Source: Betaproteobacteria bacterium UBA2293
GTDB taxonomy: Bacteria; Pseudomonadota; Gammaproteobacteria; Burkholderiales; Rhodocyclaceae
Reading direction: 5' to 3'
NCBI GenBank assembly: GCA_002345845.1
Contig: DDWF01000155.1
Span: forward strand, 1 to 12,061
Length of the DNA: 12,061 nucleotides
The translations under genes and the position numbers were made by a program. Of this stretch, positions 1 through 6,652 are shown in pieces. Every line of letters starts with the position of its first letter. Position 1 is the first letter of the stretch. The notes under the pieces are model-generated. The model was not told where the DNA came from. It searched no databases and was given only the letters and a program-made list of their open reading frames with translations.

Positions 1-1
1 T

Positions 2-307
2 TTCGGCACCGGCTATTCCTCGCTCAGCTACCTGAAACGCCTGCCGCTCGACCAACTGAAAATCGACCAGTCCTTTGTCCGCGATGTGCTCGACGACCCG
101 AACGATGCCGCCATCGCCCGCACCATCGTCGCCCTCGGCCAGAGCCTCGGCCTCGCCGTCATCGCCGAAGGGGTGGAGACGGCCGCCCAGCGCGATTTCC
201 TCGCCGCCCAGGGCTGCCTCAACTACCAGGGCTACTTCTTCAGCCGCCCCCTGCCCCTGGCCGCCTTCGAGCAACTGCTGACCGACGGCGCCTTCACGCC
301 GGCCTGA
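2..307 (+). CDS. EAL-domain cyclic-di-GMP phosphodiesterase, C-terminal fragment
   Basis: This is the last 101 codons of a protein whose start lies before the window. EAL enzymes linearise c-di-GMP to pGpG in the cytoplasm. The visible part is the second half of an EAL domain: it opens at the [15 protein letters not shown] loop, follows with the metal/catalytic block [11 protein letters not shown], then AEGVET with its conserved Glu, and ends with the usual [11 protein letters not shown] segment. All the catalytic residues expected in this half are present, so the enzyme is probably active. The protein stops about 15 residues after the domain, so nothing is fused behind it. Sensory and possibly GGDEF domains would lie upstream and cannot be seen. 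Family assignment is very secure; the substrate follows from the family. Confidence 0.95.
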   Translation, partial: FGTGYSSLSYLKRLPLDQLKIDQSFVRDVLDDPNDAAIARTIVALGQSLGLAVIAEGVETAAQRDFLAAQGCLNYQGYFFSRPLPLAAFEQLLTDGAFTPA

Positions 308-311
308 GCGG

Positions 312-335
312 CCCGCCCGGCATCCGGGAAGCGGG
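312..335 (+). terminator. Possible weak terminator hairpin after the EAL gene
   Basis: CCCGC (312-316) plus CCGG (317-320) can pair with CCGG (324-327) plus GCGGG (331-335). The loop is CAT, with a 3-nt GAA bulge on the right arm. Only two T's follow, so intrinsic termination would be weak. The hairpin starts 4 nt after the EAL stop codon and abuts the -10 of the next gene. Confidence 0.35.
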
Positions 336-350
336 TTAGAATCCCCGCCC
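336..350 (+). promoter_or_regulatory. Putative -10 element directly before the sialidase-like gene
   Basis: TAGAAT (337-342) sits in the context GCGGGTTAGAATC and ends 8 nt before the ATG at 351. The same form recurs before leuS (GCGGTATAATT) and upstream of the 10326 gene (GCGGTAGAATC). Transcription would begin within a few nucleotides of the start codon, giving a leaderless or near-leaderless message. No convincing -35 is visible, and no Shine-Dalgarno sequence fits in the gap. Confidence 0.4.
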
Positions 351-1508
351 ATGTCGCCGCTTGCCCGCTCTTCGCCACCGGCCCAGCCCGCCGCGGGCCT
401 GCCGCGCTGGCTGGGCGCCCTCGCCTTCAGCGCGGCGTTCGCGGCTGCCGTCTGGCGCATGCCGGAAGTTACTGCACCATCCTTCCCGCCACCGCCGCCC
501 CCGGCGACCAGCAGCCAACTGCCGGTGCTGTTTGCTGGCGAGATGCTGCCGGTAACCGGCCTGGTCACCCAGGCACCCAGTCTCGTCATGCTCCCCGACG
601 GTCGCCTCGGCGCCGCCTGGACCGCCGGCAGCGCTGACGACGCCAGTGATCTGGTCATTCACTTCAGCATCCTCGAACGCGACGGCTGGCGCCCGCCACA
701 AGCCGTCGCCACGCGCGAGGGAACCGCCGGCGGCCTGCTCGCCCACATCCGGCGGATCGGCCAGCCGGTCCTCTACAGCGAAGGTAGCTGGCTGCATCTC
801 TGGTACATCGCCAGCGGCCCAGCTGGTAACCGGATGCTGGTTCATAGTCGGTCGACCGACGGCGGCCGGCAATGGAGTACGCCGGTGCGGCTGAGCACTT
901 CGCCGCTGGCCGGTTTCGGCACCAACCTGGGCAGCCCGCCCGTGGCCCTGGCCGATGGCGGCCTCGGCCTGCCGCTGGCCCACGACCTGATCGCCGGACA
1001 CGGCGAATGGCTGCGCCTGGACGCCCGCGGCCGGGTCATCGACAAGGCCCGGCTGACGCATCCGGCGCGCACGCCGCAAGCGGCGGTGATCGCCCTCGAC
1101 GAGCAGCGCGCCCTCGCCCTGGCCAGCGATGGCGGCCCAGCCCCCGGGCAGGTGCGCGCGACACTGACGGTGAACGGTGGTCTGCTATGGACAGCTGGCG
1201 ACGACCCCGGTCCGCCCAGCCCCAACCTGCCGCTGGCCATGTTACGCATGGCCGACGGCCGCCTGCTGCTGGCCGGCAATCCGGCCGCCGGCAGGGAAAA
1301 GCTGATGTTATGGATTTCTGCCGACGAGGGACAGAGCTGGCAGGATAGCCGCGTCATCGAAGCGGCCACTGACACCAACGCCTCGTTCACCGCGCCCAGC
1401 CTGGTGCTCGGCCGTGATGGCCGTATCCACCTGGCCTACCTCCGGCGCAGTGAAGGCATCCGCCATGTCACCTTCAGTAGCGCCTGGGTGGACGGAGGAC
1501 GCCCATGA
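351..1508 (+). CDS. Membrane-anchored BNR/Asp-box sialidase-like protein (predicted neuraminidase family)
   Basis: The 385-aa protein has an N-terminal hydrophobic segment (about residues 20-37), then a Pro-rich linker, then a beta-propeller-type domain. Two clear Asp-boxes are visible: STDGGRQW (168-175) and SADEGQSW (323-330). A degenerate one lies at 273-280 (TVNGGLLW). Recurrent family phrases include APSLVMLPDGRLGAAW near residue 75 and GRIHLAYLRRSEGIRHVTFS at the C-terminus, both typical of the BNR_2 'predicted neuraminidase' group. The canonical sialidase FRIP motif was not found, so true sialidase activity is uncertain; a glycan-binding or other glycosidase role is possible. The protein is probably held on the outer face of the inner membrane. 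Its stop overlaps the start of the next gene (ATGA), which implies translational coupling to the membrane protein. The ATG at 351 is favoured because it places the anchor at the N-terminus. Confidence 0.8.
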   Translation: MSPLARSSPPAQPAAGLPRWLGALAFSAAFAAAVWRMPEVTAPSFPPPPPPATSSQLPVLFAGEMLPVTGLVTQAPSLVMLPDGRLGAAWTAGSADDASDLVIHFSILERDGWRPPQAVATREGTAGGLLAHIRRIGQPVLYSEGSWLHLWYIASGPAGNRMLVHSRSTDGGRQWSTPVRLSTSPLAGFGTNLGSPPVALADGGLGLPLAHDLIAGHGEWLRLDARGRVIDKARLTHPARTPQAAVIALDEQRALALASDGGPAPGQVRATLTVNGGLLWTAGDDPGPPSPNLPLAMLRMADGRLLLAGNPAAGREKLMLWISADEGQSWQDSRVIEAATDTNASFTAPSLVLGRDGRIHLAYLRRSEGIRHVTFSSAWVDGGRP

Positions 1509-2053
1509 ATGCGCTCGCCGCCTACGGACTGCTCGCCAATGCCCTGATTTTCGGCGCCCTGGCCACCTTGCTGCCGCTGGGCACGCTGCGCCCGCGGGCG
1601 GCGATGGCGGCCACCGCCATCGCCTTGCTTGCCGGTCTGGCGCCGGTCATGCACGGAATGCTCGGTGCCCCCTCGGTGACCCTGCTGCAACTGGCCATTT
1701 TCCAACTGGCCGACCGCACGCCATCACCGCTGAGTTATCGGCCGGCCCTCGGCTTGTGGGTATTCGCCCTGTTTTTCTATCCGGCGGCGCTCGGCTGGGG
1801 CGCCTTCGACCCCTACGCCCTGGGCTATCAACCCTGGCCGCTGCTCGCCGCCCTGATGCCGCTGGCAGCGGTGCTCTTCTGGCGCCGCCTGAACGCCTGG
1901 CTGATCATTTTGGCCATTGATCTCGCCGCCTGGGCGACCGGCATTTTTGCCAATCTCTGGGATGTTCTCTTCGATCCGTTGCTGGTCGCGCTCGCCGCCA
2001 TTGTCGTCGGCCGCCAGCAGGTGATCCGTTTTATCGCGTCAAGGCGTCGCTGA
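1505..2053 (+). CDS. Polytopic membrane protein coupled to the sialidase-like gene
   Basis: The 182-aa protein is very hydrophobic, with about five or six likely membrane helices: near residues 5-25, 33-52, 80-98, 110-126, 131-149 and 156-168. It ends in a basic cytoplasmic tail (RFIASRRR). No enzymatic or transporter motif is recognised, so the function is unknown. The start is well supported: GGAGG at 1494-1498 lies 6 nt before the ATG, and the ATG overlaps the upstream stop by 4 nt. Two genes coupled this way, one anchored extracytoplasmic propeller and one polytopic protein, probably work together in the envelope (inference). The 3' end overlaps the convergent response-regulator gene by 23 bp. 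Confidence 0.75.
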   Translation: MNALAAYGLLANALIFGALATLLPLGTLRPRAAMAATAIALLAGLAPVMHGMLGAPSVTLLQLAIFQLADRTPSPLSYRPALGLWVFALFFYPAALGWGAFDPYALGYQPWPLLAALMPLAAVLFWRRLNAWLIILAIDLAAWATGIFANLWDVLFDPLLVALAAIVVGRQQVIRFIASRRR

Positions 2054-2834
2054 TCAGGCGGCGGATGTTGCCCGCCTCGAAGGGTTTGTCGCAGATCGCC
2101 GAGACGCCAGCCCGCTCGACCGCCGCCAGGCGTCCCATGTTCTGCTCGCTGGTCACCATCAGCACCGGCACCTCGGCCTGCCAGCTCTGCGTACGAATGT
2201 ATTCGGTCAGCTCGCGGCCATCCATTTCCGGCATGTTGTAGTCGGTGATCACCAGGTCGAACATGGTGTCGGCGAGCAGGGCCACTGCCTGCTTGCCATC
2301 GACCGCCTCGGTGATGCGCTCGATGCCCAGCTCCTCAAGCATGCGGCGCAGATGATGGCGCGACGCCAGGCTGTCATCGACGATCAGCACGCGCATGCCC
2401 TCAACTTCCGCCAGGTCGAGATCGGCCGGCGGATTAAGGTAATCGGCAGCGGCAAACAGGGCGCGCGACAACTGCTGTTCGGTGAACGGCTTGTTGACGA
2501 TGCTGCAGGCCCCAGACTGGCGAATCGGTTCGAGCACCTGCGGCCGTGTCTCGCTGGAAATCAGGATGAAGGGGATGGCTTCCAGCGCTTCGTCCTCGCG
2601 CATGGCCATGACCAGGTCGGTACCCGGCATGTCCGGCAGATAGAGGCTGCTGATCACTACCGTACCCTCGGCCGCCCCCTCGCTCAGGGCCGCCAGTGCC
2701 TCATTGGCGCTGGCCAGCACCTGGATGTGGCAGACACCCTGGTGTTCGAGCATGCGGCTGACCAGCGTCGCCTGCATGTGTGAGGGCTCGACGAGAAGAA
2801 TGGCGAGGTCGGCCAGGGAAGTGGTCAGGGCCAT
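2031..2834 (-). CDS. Response regulator with two receiver domains, the first degenerate
   Basis: The 267-aa protein consists of two CheY-like receiver (REC) domains with no output domain. REC2 (about 147-267) is canonical: acidic pair D153-D154, phospho-acceptor D198 in ITDYNMPEMDG, T228 and K250. REC1 (about 10-130) keeps the fold signatures, including S93 and K115 in VNKPF. However, the phospho-acceptor position is Ser (S63 in ISSLYLP), and the acidic pocket is reduced to VEPS. REC1 is therefore probably a pseudo-receiver that cannot take an aspartyl phosphate. The protein likely relays or gates a signal by protein-protein contact. No histidine kinase is adjacent. The start is supported by GGAG 7 nt before the ATG. 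It is convergent with, and overlaps by 23 bp, the membrane-protein gene. Family call is secure; partner unknown. Confidence 0.92.
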   Translation of the reverse strand: MALTTSLADLAILLVEPSHMQATLVSRMLEHQGVCHIQVLASANEALAALSEGAAEGTVVISSLYLPDMPGTDLVMAMREDEALEAIPFILISSETRPQVLEPIRQSGACSIVNKPFTEQQLSRALFAAADYLNPPADLDLAEVEGMRVLIVDDSLASRHHLRRMLEELGIERITEAVDGKQAVALLADTMFDLVITDYNMPEMDGRELTEYIRTQSWQAEVPVLMVTSEQNMGRLAAVERAGVSAICDKPFEAGNIRRLISDALTR

Positions 2835-3003
2835 GCAATCGCTCCGGGCAGTGACAATGCTTCACTATAGCAGCGGACGGCATTGCATGACGCCCCGAAA
2901 CCGCCGCCATCAGGCAGAATGGCGGAATGTCCGCCAGCCCCGCCCAATCTCCCGCCTACCGCCGAACAAGCGGCTATCAACCGCCATCGGGAGTTCGGCC
3001 TGA
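2835..3003. promoter_or_regulatory. Divergent intergenic region with a tentative minus-strand -10 and alternative hairpins
   Basis: For the response regulator, TATAGT (minus strand, 2869-2864) is a fair -10 that would give a leader of about 20-25 nt; its -35 is poor. Toward the DUF2062 gene, CCGCCAT (2904-2910) can pair with ATGGCGG (2919-2925). The same GGCGG (2921-2925) can instead pair with CCGCC (2931-2935), so the two small hairpins exclude each other. A GGGAG Shine-Dalgarno (2989-2993) lies 10 nt before the ATG at 3004. No gene is seen here. Confidence 0.3.
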
Positions 3004-3552
3004 ATGAACTGGCGTGAACGGCTGCGCCAGATATTGCCGACCCGCCAGCAGATACTCGCCAATCGCTGGTTAAGCTGGCTGGCTCCCTGGCTCGATCATC
3101 CGGCGCTGTGGCACTGGTCGCGGCGCGGCGTGGCGCTCGGCGTGGCCATCGGCATCTTTTTCGGCCTGTTGATCCCGATTGCCCAGATCCCGATCAGCGC
3201 CGTCGCCGCCGTCCTCCTGCGCGCCAACCTGCCGGCAGCGGCGGCCAGCACGCTGGTCACCAACCCGGTGACCTTTGCCCCGGTTTATATCGCCGCCTAT
3301 CACCTCGGCGCCTGGATCACCGGCGAGGAAGTCGCTCCGGAAACGGTTGAACGTGCAGCCCCGCCAACCGGCGACATCTCCCTGTGGGCACGCATTGTCG
3401 GCCTCGGCCGGCCGCTGCTGGTCGGCCTCGGTGTGATGGCAATCGGCACCGGTCTGATTACTTATCTCCTGATCAACCTGATCTGGATCTGGCGCATTCG
3501 CGCCCGCCGGCGCCAGAGCCTGGCCAGCCGCCGGCGACACGGCGGCAATTAG
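3004..3552 (+). CDS. DUF2062 family membrane protein
   Basis: The 182-aa protein shows the DUF2062 signature. There is an amphipathic N-terminal part, then SRRGVALGVAIGIFFGLLIP (39-58), the Gln of IAQIP, LLRANLPAA (71-79), a TNPVTFAPVY stretch (86-95) and the AYHLGAW helix. A second hydrophobic hairpin lies near residues 137-165, and the C-terminus is strongly basic (RIRARRRQSLASRRRHGG). The family occurs widely in proteobacterial inner membranes without an assigned biochemical role, so none is claimed. The start follows a GGGAG at 2989-2993, and TGAATG places a stop of another frame just before it. The 3' end is 11 bp from the stop of the convergent ParA-type gene. Family call is secure. Confidence 0.88.
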   Translation: MNWRERLRQILPTRQQILANRWLSWLAPWLDHPALWHWSRRGVALGVAIGIFFGLLIPIAQIPISAVAAVLLRANLPAAAASTLVTNPVTFAPVYIAAYHLGAWITGEEVAPETVERAAPPTGDISLWARIVGLGRPLLVGLGVMAIGTGLITYLLINLIWIWRIRARRRQSLASRRRHGGN

Positions 3553-3563
3553 GTTTGATGCGC

Positions 3564-4190
3564 TCAGCCGCCCTCGACCCAGTCGATGATCGGCTGCCAC
3601 TGGGCCAGGTCGCGTTCGGCACGCGCCGGCGGCAGATCGAATAGCGTCATGCCGGCGGCCGTCGCCTGCACATAGACCTGGGTGTTGCGCAGATAGGTCA
3701 ACACCGGCAATTCGAAGGTGGCGAAGAAACGTTCCAGCTCGCCGGCTGCCCGGGTCCGGGCGTCAACCCGCATACCGACCACAGCGACATCCGCCTTGCC
3801 CTTGCGGATCGCCTTCTCGGCGAGCAATGCGGTAAGGAAATGGCGCGTCGCCAACATGTCGAATAGCGATGGCTGAACCGGGACGATGACCCGCGTCGAC
3901 AATTTGAGCACCTTGTCGAGCAGCTTGCCGCTGAGTCCGGCCGGGGTGTCGAGGACGATATGGCTGGTTCCCTTCGGCGGGCGGGCGACGTTGTCCGTCC
4001 CTGTTTCCCAGGTGTCGATGGTCGGCAACTCGAATGGGCGGATGGCCAGCCATTCACGCGCCGATTGCTGGCGATCGGTATCGCCGAGCATGACGTCATG
4101 GCCGCGGTTGGCGAGATAACCGGCAAGGTTGGTGGCCAGTGTGCTTTTGCCGGAACCGCCCTTGGGATTGGCGATCAGGAAGGCCTTCAT
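3564..4190 (-). CDS. Small ParA/MinD-type ATPase, orphan
   Basis: The 208-aa protein consists of one P-loop domain of the ParA/MinD superfamily. Evidence: deviant Walker A PKGGSGKST (9-17) with signature Lys10 and catalytic Lys15; switch I GDTDRQQSA (37-43 region); Walker B-type IVLDTPAG (78-85, Asp81); then VIVPVQPS (101-108), the usual beta-strand after Walker B. There is no N-terminal DNA-binding extension, as in small plasmid-type or protein-positioning ParA homologues. Such ATPases form ATP-dependent dimers that position cargo on the nucleoid or at poles. No parB, centromere-like repeat or other partition gene is nearby, so chromosome partition is unlikely. Its start overlaps the stop of the TAXI gene by 4 nt (ATGA), placing it last in a three-gene operon. 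Cargo unknown; association with the TAXI protein is inference. Confidence 0.9.
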   Translation of the reverse strand: MKAFLIANPKGGSGKSTLATNLAGYLANRGHDVMLGDTDRQQSAREWLAIRPFELPTIDTWETGTDNVARPPKGTSHIVLDTPAGLSGKLLDKVLKLSTRVIVPVQPSLFDMLATRHFLTALLAEKAIRKGKADVAVVGMRVDARTRAAGELERFFATFELPVLTYLRNTQVYVQATAAGMTLFDLPPARAERDLAQWQPIIDWVEGG

Positions 4191-5515
4191 GCCGCTTGCT
4201 CCTGTTTGTCGAGTATGTGACGAACCAGATTGACGTGTTCGCGCAAGGTATAGATCAGGTCAGTGAAACCGAGTGGTATGTGCAACAGCGTCGCTTCCTC
4301 CTCGATGGCATCGAGGCGCTGGCGATAGTCAGCCAGCCGGCTGGCATCGAAGCGATGCCTGATGTCATCCTCGAGGAAGCGCAATTCACCGTAGCAGCGG
4401 AAAACCTTGGAGCGCACCCGCCAGGTGTAGAGTGCCGGGGCGATGCGCAGCAGCGGTATGAGCAGGGCAATGATCGGCACCAGCAGCACGATCAAACGGT
4501 CGATCAGGACAGCCAGCCAGAACGGTAGGTAGCGCTGCAGGAAGGGCGGCCCCGACTGGAAATAGCGGGCGGCCTCCGGCGACAGTGGCAGCAGCGGGTC
4601 GAGGTAGGCGGGGAACTCGCCGGCACTCTGGAAAAAACCACTGTGTCCATGCACTTCGCTGACCACCTGGAGGAGCAGCGTCTGCAGGGCCGGGTGCAGA
4701 TTCTCATGGATTACCAGGTTGGCGGTCGGCGCCAGCACCCGCACATCCTCCGGCGGATAGTCGCGAACCAGGTCGGCGACGCCCTGTGGCAGGGTCAGCC
4801 GGGTCAGGAAGGGAAAGCGCCGCTGGTAGGCGTTGGCCTGGACGAAGCTCATCAGCCGGACACCGGGCGAACGCAGCAGCACCTGAACCACTGGCGCACT
4901 CTCGGCGGCGATGATGAAGGCAGCATCGATGCGTCCCTGCTGTAGCTCCTCGGCGGCATCCAGGCCGGTCAGCGGCAGCAGGATGCTGTCACGCTCCATT
5001 TCGTTGGCTTCCAGCAGGCGCTGGGCCAGTTGCCGGATCCCCGAGCCCTCCTGGCCGATGGCGATGCGCTTGCCCAGTAGATCGGTCAGGCGGGTCAGCG
5101 GCTGCTCGCCACGGTAAAAGACCCAGACCGGTTCATAGAAGACGCTGCCGAGCGACTGCAACTCGCTTGCCGCGACGGCATCGGGATCGGCCGGCGGCTC
5201 GATGACCCCGCCCTGGACGAAACCGACGTCGGCCTCGCCGCGTTCCAGGCGTTGCAGGTTTTCCAGCGAACCGGCCGAGGTCCGAACCTCCAGCGTCACT
5301 CCTTGGCGCTCGAGGATGGCGGCGTAACGCTTGGCAAAGGTGTAGTAGGCGCCGCTGTCGCCACCCGTAGTGATGACAATGCGACTGGGCGGCGCCGGCT
5401 TGACGAACTGGTAGGCGACGACAAAGCCGAGACCGACGATGAGAACGATCCACCAGGCGGTGGCGAACAGATCGCGCAGCGAAAGCAACCCGGCCTTGAT
5501 CTTCGCCATCATCAC
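4187..5515 (-). CDS. TAXI-family (TRAP-type) solute-binding protein, membrane-anchored at both ends, with cytoplasmic tail
   Basis: The 442-aa protein has an N-terminal membrane helix (about 20-37) and a TAXI/NMT1-like binding domain (about 44-325). That domain opens with IVITTGGDSGAYY and continues with SAGSLENLQRLERGEADVGF, GKRIAIGQEGSGIRQLA and GRIDAAFI. A second membrane segment (about 332-356) follows, then an approximately 80-residue charged, helical cytoplasmic tail with coiled-coil character (DYRQRLDAIEEEATLL). Classic TAXI proteins of about 320 aa are secreted or lipid-anchored and feed a TRAP permease. No DctM-like permease is present here, and the extra helix plus tail suggest sensing rather than uptake (inference). 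The start is ambiguous among GTG 5515, ATG 5512 and ATG 5509. GTG gives a 4-nt overlap with the oxidoreductase stop, ATG 5512 a 1-nt overlap; no clear Shine-Dalgarno decides. It is the second gene of the operon. Confidence 0.85.
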   Translation of the reverse strand: MMMAKIKAGLLSLRDLFATAWWIVLIVGLGFVVAYQFVKPAPPSRIVITTGGDSGAYYTFAKRYAAILERQGVTLEVRTSAGSLENLQRLERGEADVGFVQGGVIEPPADPDAVAASELQSLGSVFYEPVWVFYRGEQPLTRLTDLLGKRIAIGQEGSGIRQLAQRLLEANEMERDSILLPLTGLDAAEELQQGRIDAAFIIAAESAPVVQVLLRSPGVRLMSFVQANAYQRRFPFLTRLTLPQGVADLVRDYPPEDVRVLAPTANLVIHENLHPALQTLLLQVVSEVHGHSGFFQSAGEFPAYLDPLLPLSPEAARYFQSGPPFLQRYLPFWLAVLIDRLIVLLVPIIALLIPLLRIAPALYTWRVRSKVFRCYGELRFLEDDIRHRFDASRLADYRQRLDAIEEEATLLHIPLGFTDLIYTLREHVNLVRHILDKQEQAA

Positions 5516-6486
5516 GGCAACAGGATGGTCGAGCCCGTGGTCTTGCGTGCTTCCAGGTCACGATGCGCCTGGGCGGCATCGGCCAGGGCGTAGGTCTGGT
5601 TGATTTCGATACGAACCTTGCCGGCGCCGACGACATCGAACAACTCGCCGCCCAGCGCTTCGAGTTCGCTGCGCTTGCCCGTGTAATTGGCCACCGTCGG
5701 CCGGGTGATGAACAGCGAACCCTTTTGCGACAGCAGCAGCACATCGAAGGGCGGCACCGGGCCGGAGGCATTGCCGTAGCTGACCATCATGCCGAGCGGC
5801 CGCAGGCTGTCCAGCGAACCCATGAAGGTGTCCTTGCCGACGCCGTCGTAGACCACCGGCACGCCTTCGCCGCCGGTGATTTCACGGACGCGGGCGGAGA
5901 AGTTCTCGGTCGAATAGTTGATCACGTGGTCGCAACCATGCGCCTTCGCCAGTTCGCCCTTGGCCGCCGAGCCGACCGTGCCGATCACCGTCGCCCCCAG
6001 CGCCTTGGCCCACTGACAGGCAATCAGGCCGACGCCGCCGGCCGCCGCATGGATCAGCACGGCATCGCCCGGCTGCACGCGATAGGTGCGACGCAGCAGA
6101 TAGGCGGCGGTCAGACCCTGCAACATCATCGCCGCCGCCGTCTTGAAGTCGATGGCATCCGGCAGCTTGAGCAGGCGATGGCTCGGAATGTTGCGCACCT
6201 CGGCATAGGCGCCGACCGGGCCACCAGCATAGGCGACGCGGTCGCCGACCTTGACCTCGCTGACGCCCGCGCCGACCGCCTCGACCACGCCGGCGCCTTC
6301 AAGGCCAATGCCGCTGGGCAGGGGCACCGGATAGAGGCCGGTACGATGGTAGGTATCGATGAAATTGAGGCCGACCGCCTGGTGGCGGACCGTCGCCTCG
6401 CCGGCAGCCGGGGCCGGAACATCGACCGCTTCCCAGCGCAAGACTTCAGGACCACCGGTCAGATGAATGCGAATGGCGTGGGGCAT
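5512..6486 (-). CDS. qor: NADPH:quinone oxidoreductase, zinc-independent MDR family
   Basis: The 324-aa protein is close to the usual length of QorA-type enzymes (E. coli about 327). It carries the quinone-reductase signature GLNFIDTYHRTGLYP (39-53), LPSGIGLEGAGVVEAVG, and the nucleotide-binding loop HAAAGGVGLIACQWAKALGA. GSAAKGELAKAHGCDHVINY follows in the position of the NADPH 2'-phosphate pocket, and VYDGVGKDTF in the second half. The structural and catalytic zinc cysteines of true alcohol dehydrogenases are absent, as expected. The enzyme is cytoplasmic and reduces quinones with NADPH; the physiological substrate is unknown. The start is firm: AAGGAG (6498-6493) lies 6 nt before the ATG. 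It is first in a coupled operon with the TAXI and ParA genes, an unusual setting for this enzyme. Confidence 0.93.
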   Translation of the reverse strand: MPHAIRIHLTGGPEVLRWEAVDVPAPAAGEATVRHQAVGLNFIDTYHRTGLYPVPLPSGIGLEGAGVVEAVGAGVSEVKVGDRVAYAGGPVGAYAEVRNIPSHRLLKLPDAIDFKTAAAMMLQGLTAAYLLRRTYRVQPGDAVLIHAAAGGVGLIACQWAKALGATVIGTVGSAAKGELAKAHGCDHVINYSTENFSARVREITGGEGVPVVYDGVGKDTFMGSLDSLRPLGMMVSYGNASGPVPPFDVLLLSQKGSLFITRPTVANYTGKRSELEALGGELFDVVGAGKVRIEINQTYALADAAQAHRDLEARKTTGSTILLP

Positions 6487-6652
6487 GGTGATCTCCTTGA
6501 TTGTTATGGGCGAAAAATCTAGGTTATCACTGCCCTGGCCGGCGATCTAGCGCACGCCGCCGAAAGCACACCTTCCGGGACTTCGTGAGCCGCCGTACCC
6601 CGCCCCCATCAAGCTTGTTATTTTTTGAAAGTTGCCCGCGTATCATTAGCCG
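6487..6652. promoter_or_regulatory. Divergent promoter region between qor and the HD-GYP gene
   Basis: In the plus direction TATCAT (6641-6646) is a fair -10, ending only 6 nt before the ATG at 6653. Spacing to the best -35-like words (TTGTTA 6615-6620, TTGAAA 6625-6630) is too long or too short. If it is used, the message is essentially leaderless, in keeping with the lack of a Shine-Dalgarno. In the minus direction the qor ribosome site (6498-6493) is clear, but no -35/-10 pair stands out. No gene is seen. Confidence 0.3.

Noticed and set aside
336..1079. 247-codon minus-strand open frame.
   Set aside because: It is opposite the sialidase-like gene, whose Asp-boxes and family phrases settle the strand.
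2704..3003. 99-codon plus-strand open frame ending in TGAATG at the DUF2062 start.
   Set aside because: Its first half is antisense to the response regulator and the rest has no domain or codon bias; the TGAATG junction is probably chance.
3564..4190. The ParA-type gene as evidence of a chromosomal or plasmid partition locus.
   Set aside because: No parB and no iterated centromere-like repeats are seen, and the gene is the tail of a metabolic or transport-type operon.
5563..6522. 319-codon plus-strand open frame.
   Set aside because: It is opposite the quinone oxidoreductase gene and has no recognisable domain.
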